Source: JAJZJT01 sp964610905
GTDB lineage: Bacteria > Actinomycetota > Acidimicrobiia > Acidimicrobiales > RAAP-2
DNA length: 22,317 nt
Assembly (NCBI GenBank): GCA_964610905.1
Contig: CAZSYT010000048.1
Span: forward strand, 1-22,317
Direction of reading: 5' to 3'
The notes below the pieces were generated by a model. It did not search any database. It was given only the letters and a program-made list of their open reading frames with translations, and was not told the origin of the DNA. The translations under genes were made by a program, and so were the position numbers. Below, piece after piece: positions 1 to 7,811 of this stretch (its first letter is position 1; each line of letters starts with the position of its first letter).

Positions 1-2
1 CG

Positions 3-680
3 AGCGTCCTCGTCGTCGAAGACGACGAGGCGCTCGCGTCCGCCCTCGAGCGCCACCTCGGCGAAGAGGGCTTCGCCGTGACGTCGGTGCCCGACGGCGA
101 GTCGGCGCTCGACGCCCTCGAGGGCACCGCCTACGGCGCCGTCGTGCTGGACCTCATGCTCCCCCGCATCGGCGGGCTCGAGCTGTGCCAACGCATCCGG
201 CTCGAGCGGCACACCGTCCCCGTCATCATGACCACGGCGCTCGCGACGCTCGAGGAGCGCATGGCCGGGTTCGACGCGGGGGCCGACGACTACCTCGTCA
301 AGCCGTTCGACCTCGGCGAGCTGGTTGCCAGGCTCCGAGCCGTCCTGCGCCGCGACCAGCGACCCGACATCTCCTACCTCGTCGTCGGCGACCTCCGCGT
401 CGACCTGCTGACCCGACGCGCCTGGCGGGGGCTGACCGAGCTCGAGCTCACCAAGCGCGAGTTCGAGGTGCTCGAGCTCTTCCTCCGGCACCCGGGTGTC
501 GTCCTCACCCGGCGGACCATCATGGGCGCCGTCTGGGACCGGAGCTCGATCACCTCCGACAACGTCGTGGACCAGTACGTGGCGCGGCTCCGGCGCAAGA
601 TCGACCGGCCCTTCGGCCGCTCCGACCTCCGGACCCTGCACCGGGTGGGCTGGCGCCTGCACGTGGACCCGGTCGGCTAG
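3..680 (+). CDS. OmpR/PhoB-type two-component response regulator (5' end cut by window edge)
   Basis: This is a DNA-binding response regulator that would be phosphorylated by the kinase encoded next to it. The reading frame is open from base 3, and its first visible residues, SVLVVEDDEA, are the start of a receiver domain, so only a few N-terminal residues are missing. In visible numbering the acidic pocket is E6-D7-D8, the phospho-acceptor is Asp50 in VVLDLMLP, and the conserved Lys100 lies in LVKPFD. The C-terminal half (about 125-222) is a winged-helix OmpR domain with the usual LTKREFEVLELF and VDQYVARLRRKID segments. The visible 225 residues match the normal family length. Its TAG stop is followed at once by the ATG of the sensor kinase, so the two are co-transcribed and probably translationally coupled. 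The regulated genes cannot be read from the sequence. The metal transporter and ETF genes downstream are plausible operon partners. Confidence 0.95.
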   Translation, partial: SVLVVEDDEALASALERHLGEEGFAVTSVPDGESALDALEGTAYGAVVLDLMLPRIGGLELCQRIRLERHTVPVIMTTALATLEERMAGFDAGADDYLVKPFDLGELVARLRAVLRRDQRPDISYLVVGDLRVDLLTRRAWRGLTELELTKREFEVLELFLRHPGVVLTRRTIMGAVWDRSSITSDNVVDQYVARLRRKIDRPFGRSDLRTLHRVGWRLHVDPVG

Positions 681-2300
681 ATGCCGATCCGCCTGCGCCT
701 GGCGCTCGTCGTCTCTGTCATCGCCGCCGTCCTGGTGGGAGCCGGTGGCCTGCTCTTCACGACCAACATGGTCCACGACATGCGAGCGACGCTCGAACGC
801 TCGCTCGGCGAGCGCGCCCAGCGCGTGGACCTCCAGCTGGCGGCGCGGCTGCTCCCCCTCGCCTCCGGTCACGGACCGGTCCCGGCGGCACCCGACCAGA
901 GCCTCGTCCAGGTGCTCACCGTCACCGGCACGCTGCGCTACACGACCGAACCGGCAGGCCAGCGCGTGCTCCTCGGGGCGGCCGAGCTCGCAGCCGCCGA
1001 GCACCTCCGGGTCTGGGGCGAACGACGCCGGCCCGGCTGGCGCAACCCCCGGCTGCTGCTCGCCGAGCCCGGTCCCCGCGGCACGGGGCTCGTCGTCGTC
1101 GTCGGGACCTCACTGGACCAGGTGCAGGACTCGACGGCGCACGTCGACCGAGGTCTCGCCATCGGCGGCCCGCTCGTCGTCCTGCTCAGCGCGGCAGGGG
1201 CGTGGGTCCTCGCCGGCCGGGCCCTCCGGCCGGTCGAGGAGCTCCGGGCCGAGGCGGCCACCCTGTCGCAGCCCGGACCTCCCCGCCGCCTGGCCGTCCC
1301 CGGCACGCGCGACGAGCTCGCCTCGCTCGCCACGACGTTGAACGACCTGTTGGACCGGGTGCACCAGTCTCTCTCCGAACAGCGCCACTTCGTCGCCGCA
1401 GCAAGCCACGAGCTCCGCACGCCACTGGCCGCGCTGCGGGCCGAGCTCGAGCTGGCAGACCGTCCCGACCGGGACGAGGCCGAGCTGGCCCATGCCGTGG
1501 CGACGTCGGCTCGCCGCGTCGACCAGCTCGTCCAGCTGTCGAACCGGCTCCTCTTGCTCGCCGAGGCCGACGAAGGCGTCCTCCGGGTGCGCTCGGACGT
1601 TCGCGTGCTCCAACCCGTCGTCGCCGACGCCCTCGAGGCCCAACGCGCCCACGCCGAGCAGCGGGACGTCGTGCTGGTGCTGGACGCCGAGCCCGGCGTC
1701 GAGGCCGTGGTCGACGAGACCCGGCTGCGCGAGGTCGTAGACAACCTGCTGGACAACGCCATCCGGCACGCACCGGTCGGCTCGCTCGTCGAGATCTCCC
1801 TGCGGTCGGGCACCCAGCCGGGCTGGTCCGAGCTGGAGGTCCGCGACCACGGACCGGGGTTCGCCCCGACCTTCCTGCCACTGGCCTTCGAGCCCTTCTC
1901 GCGACCCGACCGGTCGCGGGCCAGGGTCCGCGGTGGGTCGGGGCTCGGGCTCGCCATCGTCCGCAAGATCGTGGACGCCCACTGCGGCACGGTGGTGGCG
2001 GCGAACCATCCGGACGGGGGTGCCGTGGTGCTCGTCCGCCTGCCGGCCGCCCGTTCGAGCGAGGAGACGCCGCCTCCGGTCACAGCGGCGGAGCCGCCTC
2101 CCGCGTCCCTGGCGGACGCACCGCACGCCCCGAGGCAGCCCCTGTCCACCACACGACCGCCCTCCCCGCCGGGCCCCGCGGCGAGCTCCGCTGCGCCGGT
2201 CCCCGTCGGTGGTCCCCGGCCCACCGACGCCGCGCCCGTCCGCGCGCGGACGGGCCACGTCGTCCTGCAGACCAGTCCCAGCTACCCGATGGAGGCGTAG
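681..2300 (+). CDS. Membrane sensor histidine kinase with HAMP domain
   Basis: This is the sensor partner of the preceding response regulator. The ATG directly follows the regulator's TAG (TAGATG). A first membrane segment lies at about residues 8-28. A periplasmic loop of roughly 125 residues follows, then a second membrane segment at about 157-180 and a HAMP linker. The HisKA H-box is ASHELRTPL, with His243 as the phospho-site. The ATPase domain shows the N-box DNLLDNAIRHAP (from residue 354), the G1 box DHGPGF (from 389), an F-box around FEPFSRPD, and the G2 box GGSGLGLA (418-425). All catalytic boxes are intact. Odd feature: the kinase core ends near residue 455, and about 85 more residues rich in Pro, Ala and Ser follow, with no recognisable domain. 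The sensed signal is unknown. Confidence 0.95.
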   Translation: MPIRLRLALVVSVIAAVLVGAGGLLFTTNMVHDMRATLERSLGERAQRVDLQLAARLLPLASGHGPVPAAPDQSLVQVLTVTGTLRYTTEPAGQRVLLGAAELAAAEHLRVWGERRRPGWRNPRLLLAEPGPRGTGLVVVVGTSLDQVQDSTAHVDRGLAIGGPLVVLLSAAGAWVLAGRALRPVEELRAEAATLSQPGPPRRLAVPGTRDELASLATTLNDLLDRVHQSLSEQRHFVAAASHELRTPLAALRAELELADRPDRDEAELAHAVATSARRVDQLVQLSNRLLLLAEADEGVLRVRSDVRVLQPVVADALEAQRAHAEQRDVVLVLDAEPGVEAVVDETRLREVVDNLLDNAIRHAPVGSLVEISLRSGTQPGWSELEVRDHGPGFAPTFLPLAFEPFSRPDRSRARVRGGSGLGLAIVRKIVDAHCGTVVAANHPDGGAVVLVRLPAARSSEETPPPVTAAEPPPASLADAPHAPRQPLSTTRPPSPPGPAASSAAPVPVGGPRPTDAAPVRARTGHVVLQTSPSYPMEA

Positions 2301-3041
2301 ATGACCGCGACAGCTCCCACAGCGTACGACGAGGCCGACCGGGACACCTCCGAGGTGCACCGGTCGGTGTCGGGTGGAGCGGCGCGTGCCGCCGTGTTCG
2401 GTGTCAGCGACGGACTGGTGACCAACGTCTCGCTCATCGTCGGACTGGCCGGGGCGAACCCGGCGCCGTCGGTCGTCCGGCTCGCCGGCCTCGCCGGGCT
2501 CGTCGCCGGTGCCTGCTCGATGGCGGTCGGCGAGTACGTGTCGATGCGCGCGCAACGCGAGCTGCTCGAGCGGGAGCTCGAGCGCGAACGCCGCGAGATC
2601 CGCCTGCACCCCGAGGCCGAGCACCACGAGCTCTCCTCGATCTACCAGCGGCGAGGTCTCGCGCCCGAGCTCGCCCACCACGTGGCTGCCGCGCTCATGC
2701 GCGACGAGGACCTCGCCCTCGAGACCCACGCCCGCGAGGAGCTCGGGATCGACCCGGAGGGTCTCGGCTCCCCCATCGCAGCTGCGGCCGCGTCGTTCGG
2801 CAGCTTCGCCCTGGGGGCCGCGGTGCCGCTCGCTCCGTGGCTGGCCACAGGGGGATCCGGAGCCGTGACGGCGACGATCGTCCTCGCCGCCGTCACGTCG
2901 CTCCTCGTCGGCGCGCTCCTCGGGCGTCTCGCCGGACGCCGGTGGGCACGATCGGCCCTCCGCCAGCTGGGCCTTTCCGGACTGGCCACGGTGGTCGCCT
3001 TCTCGATCGGGCTGGCTGCCGGGCATGCGGGGCTGCGGTGA
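2301..3041 (+). CDS. VIT1/CCC1-family iron/manganese transporter
   Basis: This 246-residue integral membrane protein has the VIT1/CCC1 pattern. The first transmembrane block carries AVFGVSDGLVTNVSLIVG, and the second has the small-residue and Met-rich CSMAVGEYVSM stretch. A charged, Glu-rich cytoplasmic segment (about 75-130, ERELERERREIRLHPEAE) matches the metal-binding domain of plant and yeast VIT proteins. Three C-terminal hydrophobic segments follow. Family members move Fe2+ or Mn2+ out of the cytosol, usually by proton exchange, so here the protein probably exports or detoxifies these metals across the cell membrane. The ATG follows the kinase stop directly (TAGATG), and its own TGA overlaps the GTG start of the ETF gene. 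This suggests that the two-component system and this transporter are expressed as a unit. The metal specificity is inferred from the family only. Confidence 0.9.
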   Translation: MTATAPTAYDEADRDTSEVHRSVSGGAARAAVFGVSDGLVTNVSLIVGLAGANPAPSVVRLAGLAGLVAGACSMAVGEYVSMRAQRELLERELERERREIRLHPEAEHHELSSIYQRRGLAPELAHHVAAALMRDEDLALETHAREELGIDPEGLGSPIAAAAASFGSFALGAAVPLAPWLATGGSGAVTATIVLAAVTSLLVGALLGRLAGRRWARSALRQLGLSGLATVVAFSIGLAAGHAGLR

Positions 3042-4999
3042 GCCCCTCCGAGGCTGCGGTGCCACGGATCGGCCTGCGGGTGGCGGTCGTGGCCAAGCAG
3101 GTCCCACGCGGCGAGGACTTGGAGCTGGGCGCCGACCGACGGGTGCGTCGCAGCGGCGTGGCCCTCGAGCTCAACCCTCACTGCCGCAGGGCGGTGGCCC
3201 AAGGGGTGGAGCTAGCCGCGGGAGGGGACGGGTCCTGCGTCGTCTACACGTTGGGTCCTCCGGAGGCCGAGGCCGTCGTCCGGGAAGCCGTGGCCTGGGG
3301 TGCCGACGCCGGCGTGCACCTCTGCGACACGGCGTTCGCGGGGTCCGACAGCCTGGCGACGGCACACGCGCTCGCAACCGCCCTGCGTGCGGACGGACCG
3401 TGGGACCTCGTCCTGTGCGGTCGGTCCTCCGCCGACGCCGAGACCGGTCAGGTCGGTCCACAACTCGCCGAGCTGCTCGACCTCCCCTTTGCCGGGGCCG
3501 CTGCCGAGCTCCGGGTCTCCGGCGGCGAGGCGTGGGCGCGCTGCGAGCTCGGCGACAGCTGGCGAACAGTCCGTGTGGACCTGCCTGCCGTCGTGTCGTG
3601 CGCCGAACGGCTCATCGCGCCGTGCAAGGCCACACCTCTCGCTCGTGCTCGCGTCTCTTCCGAGCGGCTGCGCCGCGTCACCGCAACTGCGCTCGGCACC
3701 GGGCCCTGGGGGGAGGCGGCGAGCCCCACCCGGGTGGGAACGACCCGGTCGGTCTCCGTCGAACGTCTGGGCCTGCGCCTCGCCGGGCCCGTCGACGAGC
3801 AGGTGGCCCGAGCCGTCGTCGTGCTCGCCGCGCGGGGCCTCGTGGCCGGCCCCGGCCACGACGCCGACACCCCCCCTCCCCTCCCAGCGGCTCGGGACGA
3901 CGCCGGTGCCGGATCGTCCGTCGGGGCGGTCGTGGTCGCCCTCGAGCCCGGGCGGGACCGCCTCGCCCGACAGCTCCTCGGGGCCGCCGCCAGCCTCGCA
4001 CGCGAGGTGGACGGCTCCGTCGTCGCCGCCGGACCCGAGCTCCCTGACGCAGCCGACCTGGCATCGTGGGGAGCGGACCGGGCCGTCCTCGTCGTCGGCA
4101 CGTCCGTCGAGGAGGACGTCGCCGAGGTGCTCGCGTCGTGGTGCGCGGCAGAGGCGCCGTGGGCGGTGCTCGGGTCCAGCACCGGGTGGGGCCGGGAGGT
4201 CCTCGCGAGGCTCGCCGTCCGGCGTCGCGCCGGCCTCACCGGGGACGCCGTCGAGCTCGGCGCGGACGACGGGCGGCTCGTGTGCTGGAAGCCGGCCTTC
4301 TCCGGTCGCCTGCTCGCCGCCGTCACCTCCTCCTCCGACCTCCAGCTCGCCACCGTCCGTCCGGGGACGTTGACGACGCCACGCCCCCGCCCGGCCGGCA
4401 GGGCGATCCCGGTCGCCATCGCCCGTGGCCGGAGCCGGGGCCGGGTCCGCGTGAGCGATCACGGCGAGGACCCTCGCGCCCGGGCGCTGTGGGACGCCCG
4501 GGCCGTGGTCTGCGTAGGCCAAGGGGTGCCTCCCGATGCATACCGTGAGCTCGACGACCTCCTCGCCGTGCTCGGCGCCGAGCTCGGCGCGACCCGCAAG
4601 GTCACCGACCGGGGCTGGCTCCCACGTTCGCGCCAGGTCGGCATCACGGGCTGGAGCCTCGCCCCTGCCCTCTACGTCGGCGTCGGGACCTCCGGCAGGT
4701 TCAACCACCTTGCGGGCGTGGCCCGGGCAGGGACGATCGTGGTCGTGAACCACGACCCGGCCGCGCCCGGCTTCGAGGCCGCCGACGTCGGGATCGTCGC
4801 CGACTGGCGCGTTGCCGTGCCCGCCCTGGTCGCCGCGCTCTCCAGGGCTGCCGGCCCGACAGGGGGCGAGGGACCGAGCGGGCCCTCCCCGAGCGGGCCC
4901 TCCCCGAGCGGGCCCTCCCAGGACGGGCATCCCGGCGAGCTCGCCACGCCGGGGCCGCGGGCACTCCGCGGCCCCAGGAGCAGCTCGCCCTCGAGCTGA
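3038..4999 (+). CDS. Fused electron-transfer flavoprotein, beta-alpha (EtfB-EtfA in one chain)
   Basis: ETF passes electrons from flavin dehydrogenases such as acyl-CoA dehydrogenases to the respiratory chain, normally as an EtfA/EtfB dimer. Here both halves lie in one chain of 653 residues. The EtfB part (about 12-235) shows KQVPRGEDLEL, NPHCRRAV (Asn46), GADAGVHL and the nucleotide-binding-type stretch AETGQVGPQLAELLDLP. An EtfA N-domain-like region (about 285-450, ending TVRPGTL) follows. The EtfA FAD domain (about 485-600) has ATRKVTDRGWLP with Arg520, RQVGITGW, GTSGRFNHLAG with His557 and VNHDPAAPGFEAADVGIVAD. A low-complexity tail of about 50 residues closes the protein. The GTG start overlaps the TGA of the transporter gene (GTGA); in-frame GTGs at 3059 and 3080 are alternatives, and 3080 would sit at the usual EtfB N-terminus. 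The dehydrogenase partner is unknown. Confidence 0.85.
   Translation: MSPSEAAVPRIGLRVAVVAKQVPRGEDLELGADRRVRRSGVALELNPHCRRAVAQGVELAAGGDGSCVVYTLGPPEAEAVVREAVAWGADAGVHLCDTAFAGSDSLATAHALATALRADGPWDLVLCGRSSADAETGQVGPQLAELLDLPFAGAAAELRVSGGEAWARCELGDSWRTVRVDLPAVVSCAERLIAPCKATPLARARVSSERLRRVTATALGTGPWGEAASPTRVGTTRSVSVERLGLRLAGPVDEQVARAVVVLAARGLVAGPGHDADTPPPLPAARDDAGAGSSVGAVVVALEPGRDRLARQLLGAAASLAREVDGSVVAAGPELPDAADLASWGADRAVLVVGTSVEEDVAEVLASWCAAEAPWAVLGSSTGWGREVLARLAVRRRAGLTGDAVELGADDGRLVCWKPAFSGRLLAAVTSSSDLQLATVRPGTLTTPRPRPAGRAIPVAIARGRSRGRVRVSDHGEDPRARALWDARAVVCVGQGVPPDAYRELDDLLAVLGAELGATRKVTDRGWLPRSRQVGITGWSLAPALYVGVGTSGRFNHLAGVARAGTIVVVNHDPAAPGFEAADVGIVADWRVAVPALVAALSRAAGPTGGEGPSGPSPSGPSPSGPSQDGHPGELATPGPRALRGPRSSSPSS
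4876..4920 (+). repeat. Three tandem 15-bp units in the tail of the fused ETF gene
   Basis: The unit GAGCGGGCCCTCCCC occurs at 4876-4890 and 4891-4905, and with its last base changed at 4906-4920. In frame it encodes repeated Ser-Gly-Pro-Ser-Pro. It lies beyond the folded FAD domain, so copy number could vary without harming the enzyme. Confidence 0.9.
4951..4975 (+). terminator. Strong GC hairpin at the 3' end of the ETF gene, possible terminator
   Basis: The arms GGGGCCGCGG (4951-4960) and CCGCGGCCCC (4966-4975) pair perfectly over 10 bp around the loop GCACT. The hairpin lies inside the last codons, about 20 bases before the stop, at the end of the four-gene operon. No T-run follows, so it may be a GC-type terminator, an mRNA-end stabiliser, or only a product of the tail's composition. 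Confidence 0.4.
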
Positions 5000-5097
5000 G
5001 CCGTCCGAGGGACCGTCCCCGCCCGGTCGGCGGGCCCCCCTGCCGAGGTCAAGCCGGGTGACGAGCTGCCGATACTCGTGACAGGAGGGGCGCCATC

Positions 5098-7200
5098 GTG
5101 GAACGGCAGGACGGCACGACGTCGAGCGGGGGCGGCAGCCGCCCTCGGCTGGAGGACGACCTCGGCGGCTCGTGGTCGTCCACCCCGGTCATGGGCCGGG
5201 TGCTGGCCAGCCTGCTCGGCGGCGGGTGCGCCCTGGCGATCCCCGCCGTCCTCCTCGACGCCACGACGGGCTCGCGCAAGCCCCTGGCCTTCGCCGTCGT
5301 CTGCGCCGGGCTCCTCGGCGCAGTGGTCCTGCAGCAGCAGGCCCGTTCGCACCGCCGCGAGCTCAGCAGGCGCGCCGTCCACGGCGTGCTCGTCGCCGCC
5401 CTCTGCGTCGTCACGACGGCCGTCTGGTGCGGGAACGGCGGGACGACCGCGGTCGCCGCCCTCGGCATCTTCGCCTGGCCTCCGTTGTTCGCCTTCGCCT
5501 TCTTCTCGTGGCGGCAGGCGACTCCCTACCTCGTGGCGTCGTCGACGTTGAGCGTCGCCGTGGTCGCCCTCACCGTCCACCAGACCCCGGTGCTCTGCTC
5601 GCTCGAGTCGGTCGGGACGGCGACCGCGGGGGCGCTGACCGCCGGGTACCTCCGCTCGCTGCTCGTCCGGAGCTCGGCCACCGACTCCCTGACGAGGTTG
5701 CCGAACCGGCAGGCGCTCCCCGGGATCCTCGAGCGCGAACGGGCGCGGGCCGAGCGGCTGGGGACGGCGCTCACGATCGCCATCGTCGACCTCGACGACT
5801 TCAAGTCGGTCAACGACACCGGCGGGCACACGGCCGGTGACGAGCTCCTCCAGCGCGTCGCCCACCACTGGCGGCGCGGGCTCGGGCCCGGGGACGACAT
5901 CGTCCGCTACGGCGGCGACGAGTTCGTCGTCGTCCTCCCCGGGTGCGACGCGACGCGCGGCGCCGCCGTCGTCGACTCGCTGCGGCGGACCGGTGGACAG
6001 CCGTGCTCGGTCGGCGTCGTCGAGTGGTCCTCCGGCGAGCCCGTTGACGTCATGCTCGCCCGAGCCGACACCGCCCTCTACCAGGCGAAGCTGGCCGGCC
6101 GCGACCGCGTCGTCGTCGAGCCCGGCCATCGCTCGGCGACGCCCGCCCGCCCGCTCGGCGCTCCGCGGTTCCCGCGGCTGCGCCCGGCAGCGCACCTGTC
6201 CTCGGCCGCCGCCGGGAAGTCGCACGCGGCGCTCCGGGCCGAGCTCCTCGGGGTGCTCTACGTGCTGGCCGGGACGATCGCGTTGCCCGGGCTGCTCGTC
6301 GACCCGATCCCCCACGCGAACATCGCCGCGTCCGCGACCACGTGCGTCGCCGCCATCGCCATCGGCACGGTCCTCGTGCTCGTGGCACGGCGGTGGGGTG
6401 CGCACTTGCCGATGTGGACGGTCCATGCCGGCATGGTGCTGGCCGTCGTCGCCATGTGCAGCAGCGGCGTGCTCGCGCACGGGTCGCTCGGCGGGATCGT
6501 CTCGATGGGCGTCATGGTGTGGGCGTCGATGTACATCACCGCCTTGTTCCCCTGGAGGGTGGCAGCGTCCTACCTGATCGTCGCCGGCGCCGCCATGACG
6601 CTCGTCGTCCTCTCCACGGTCCGCGACAACCCGGTCGGCGTCGCCCTCCTCGCCGTGGGCGGGACCCTCGGCGCAGGGTTCGTGGTCGGCTACCTCGCGC
6701 TGATGCTCCGCCGCCAAGCGCAGGTCGACACGTTGACCCAGCTGCCCAACCGCCGCGCCCTCGACGCCATCCTCGAACGCGAGCTGGCGCTGGCCGACCG
6801 GACCGGGTCTCCGCTCGCCGTCGCCGTCGTCGACCTCGACCACCTGAAGCTCGTCAACGACACCCGCGGGCACCTCGCCGGCGACGAGGCGCTCCGGGGC
6901 TTCGCCGACCTGTGGGGCGGCCAGCTCCGGTCGACTGACCACCTGGTCCGCTACGGCGGCGACGAGTTCGTGCTCGTCCTGCCCGGCTGCGACCTGGCAG
7001 GGGCCGCCGACCTGGTCGAGCGGCTCAAGGCGGCCGGAGCCCCGCCGTGCTCGGTCGGGCTCACCTGTCGTGCTCGGGCCGAGACGTCCGAGCAGCTGCT
7101 CGCCCGCGCCGACGCCGCCCTCTACCGGGCCAAGGCCGACGGTCGCGGCCGGATCGCCTGCCTCCGACCTCCACCGTGCGCGGTGTCGCGGGCCGGCTAG
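5098..7200 (+). CDS. Membrane protein with two GGDEF (diguanylate cyclase) domains
   Basis: This probably makes the second messenger c-di-GMP from two GTP. The 700-residue chain is a doubled module. A hydrophobic region of several membrane segments (about 30-190) leads to a first GGDEF domain (about 197-345, signature YGGDEF with GGDEF at 272-276). A second hydrophobic region (about 375-540) leads to a second GGDEF domain (about 545-690, GGDEF at 620-624). Both domains keep the LPNR and VDLD segments and intact GGDEF loops. The product-inhibition I-site RxxD is present only in the second copy (R611-S-T-D614); the first has GPGD (263-266). The GTG start is favoured by AGGAGGGG at 5083-5090, 7 bases upstream. 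GATACT at 5071-5076 could be a -10 element. There is no EAL or HD-GYP domain, so it is a cyclase rather than a phosphodiesterase. Confidence 0.92.
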   Translation: MERQDGTTSSGGGSRPRLEDDLGGSWSSTPVMGRVLASLLGGGCALAIPAVLLDATTGSRKPLAFAVVCAGLLGAVVLQQQARSHRRELSRRAVHGVLVAALCVVTTAVWCGNGGTTAVAALGIFAWPPLFAFAFFSWRQATPYLVASSTLSVAVVALTVHQTPVLCSLESVGTATAGALTAGYLRSLLVRSSATDSLTRLPNRQALPGILERERARAERLGTALTIAIVDLDDFKSVNDTGGHTAGDELLQRVAHHWRRGLGPGDDIVRYGGDEFVVVLPGCDATRGAAVVDSLRRTGGQPCSVGVVEWSSGEPVDVMLARADTALYQAKLAGRDRVVVEPGHRSATPARPLGAPRFPRLRPAAHLSSAAAGKSHAALRAELLGVLYVLAGTIALPGLLVDPIPHANIAASATTCVAAIAIGTVLVLVARRWGAHLPMWTVHAGMVLAVVAMCSSGVLAHGSLGGIVSMGVMVWASMYITALFPWRVAASYLIVAGAAMTLVVLSTVRDNPVGVALLAVGGTLGAGFVVGYLALMLRRQAQVDTLTQLPNRRALDAILERELALADRTGSPLAVAVVDLDHLKLVNDTRGHLAGDEALRGFADLWGGQLRSTDHLVRYGGDEFVLVLPGCDLAGAADLVERLKAAGAPPCSVGLTCRARAETSEQLLARADAALYRAKADGRGRIACLRPPPCAVSRAG

Positions 7201-7213
7201 GCCCGCCGCAGCG

Positions 7214-7672
7214 CTACGGGACGACCGCCTCGGGCAGCTCGATCCGTCCCTCGGACGGGACGAGCATGAAGGTGGCCGTCGAGGTCGCCAGCGTCCGGCG
7301 CCTGGCGTCGAAGATCGAGCACTCCGAGCTGAGGAGCCGACGTCCCTGGCTGACCATCCGGGCCTCGGCCGTGAGCGGCCCGCCGTCGGGCTGGCGGAAG
7401 TAGCGCACGTGCATGTCGGTCGTGACGGTGACCTCCTCCCTGGGGTCGTACGCGCCCCACAGCGAGACGGCGCACGCCGCGTCGGCGAAGGCGGCGAGCA
7501 TGCCGCCGTGGACGGTCCCCGGCACCGCACCGCGCACGTCGTCGCTCAGCTCCATCGTGAGCACGGCCTCGGGGCCCCGTTTGAGCACGGTGATGCCCAT
7601 CCGGTCGTGCAGCGGGACGCTCGTCCGAAAGGCCCGGGTGAAGGCCTCGAGCGCCGCGGGGTCGTCGGGCAC
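7214..7672 (-). CDS. PaaI-type hotdog-fold acyl-CoA thioesterase
   Basis: This is a small hotdog protein of about 152 residues, likely to hydrolyse an acyl- or aryl-CoA thioester in the cytosol. The central motif VHGGMLAAFADAACA matches the HGG(x)5-AD helix of PaaI-like thioesterases. Beta-strand segments around VTTDMHVRYFRQP and RMVSQGRRLLSSE follow the usual order. The GTG start at 7672 is chosen because GAGGAGGA (7689-7682) lies 9 bases upstream; the next in-frame GTG at 7681 abuts that site, and the ATG at 7702 would place it inside the gene. The gene converges on the GGDEF gene with only 13 bases between the two stops. The substrate cannot be told from the sequence. Confidence 0.85.
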   Translation of the reverse strand: MPDDPAALEAFTRAFRTSVPLHDRMGITVLKRGPEAVLTMELSDDVRGAVPGTVHGGMLAAFADAACAVSLWGAYDPREEVTVTTDMHVRYFRQPDGGPLTAEARMVSQGRRLLSSECSIFDARRRTLATSTATFMLVPSEGRIELPEAVVP

Positions 7673-7681
7673 GGTCGGCAC

Positions 7682-7689
7682 TCCTCCTC
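7682..7689 (-). promoter_or_regulatory. Ribosome binding site that sets the thioesterase start
   Basis: On the minus strand this reads GAGGAGGA, 9 bases before the GTG at 7672. It argues against the longer ATG start at 7702. Confidence 0.65.
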
Positions 7690-7811
7690 GAGCTCGCCTC
7701 ATGGTCCACGCTCAGCGCGAGCACCGTAGCCGGCCACGGCCGCAGAGCGCCGGGCACCGCGGTGGTAGGGCGCTTCGCACCGGTCCGCTCCCGCCGCCGG
7801 CCAGGCCCGCC

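Noticed and set aside
185..3037. A reading frame open from about 185 and continuous with the ETF gene, which would give a 1604-residue protein.
   Set aside because: Its first 950 residues are Arg/Ala/Pro-rich with no domain and overlap three clearly real genes in another frame. Only the part from 3038 has protein-family content.
3212..4930. Long minus-strand frame of 572 residues opposite the ETF gene.
   Set aside because: It has no recognisable motif and opposes a well-supported gene. Long antisense frames are expected at this GC content.
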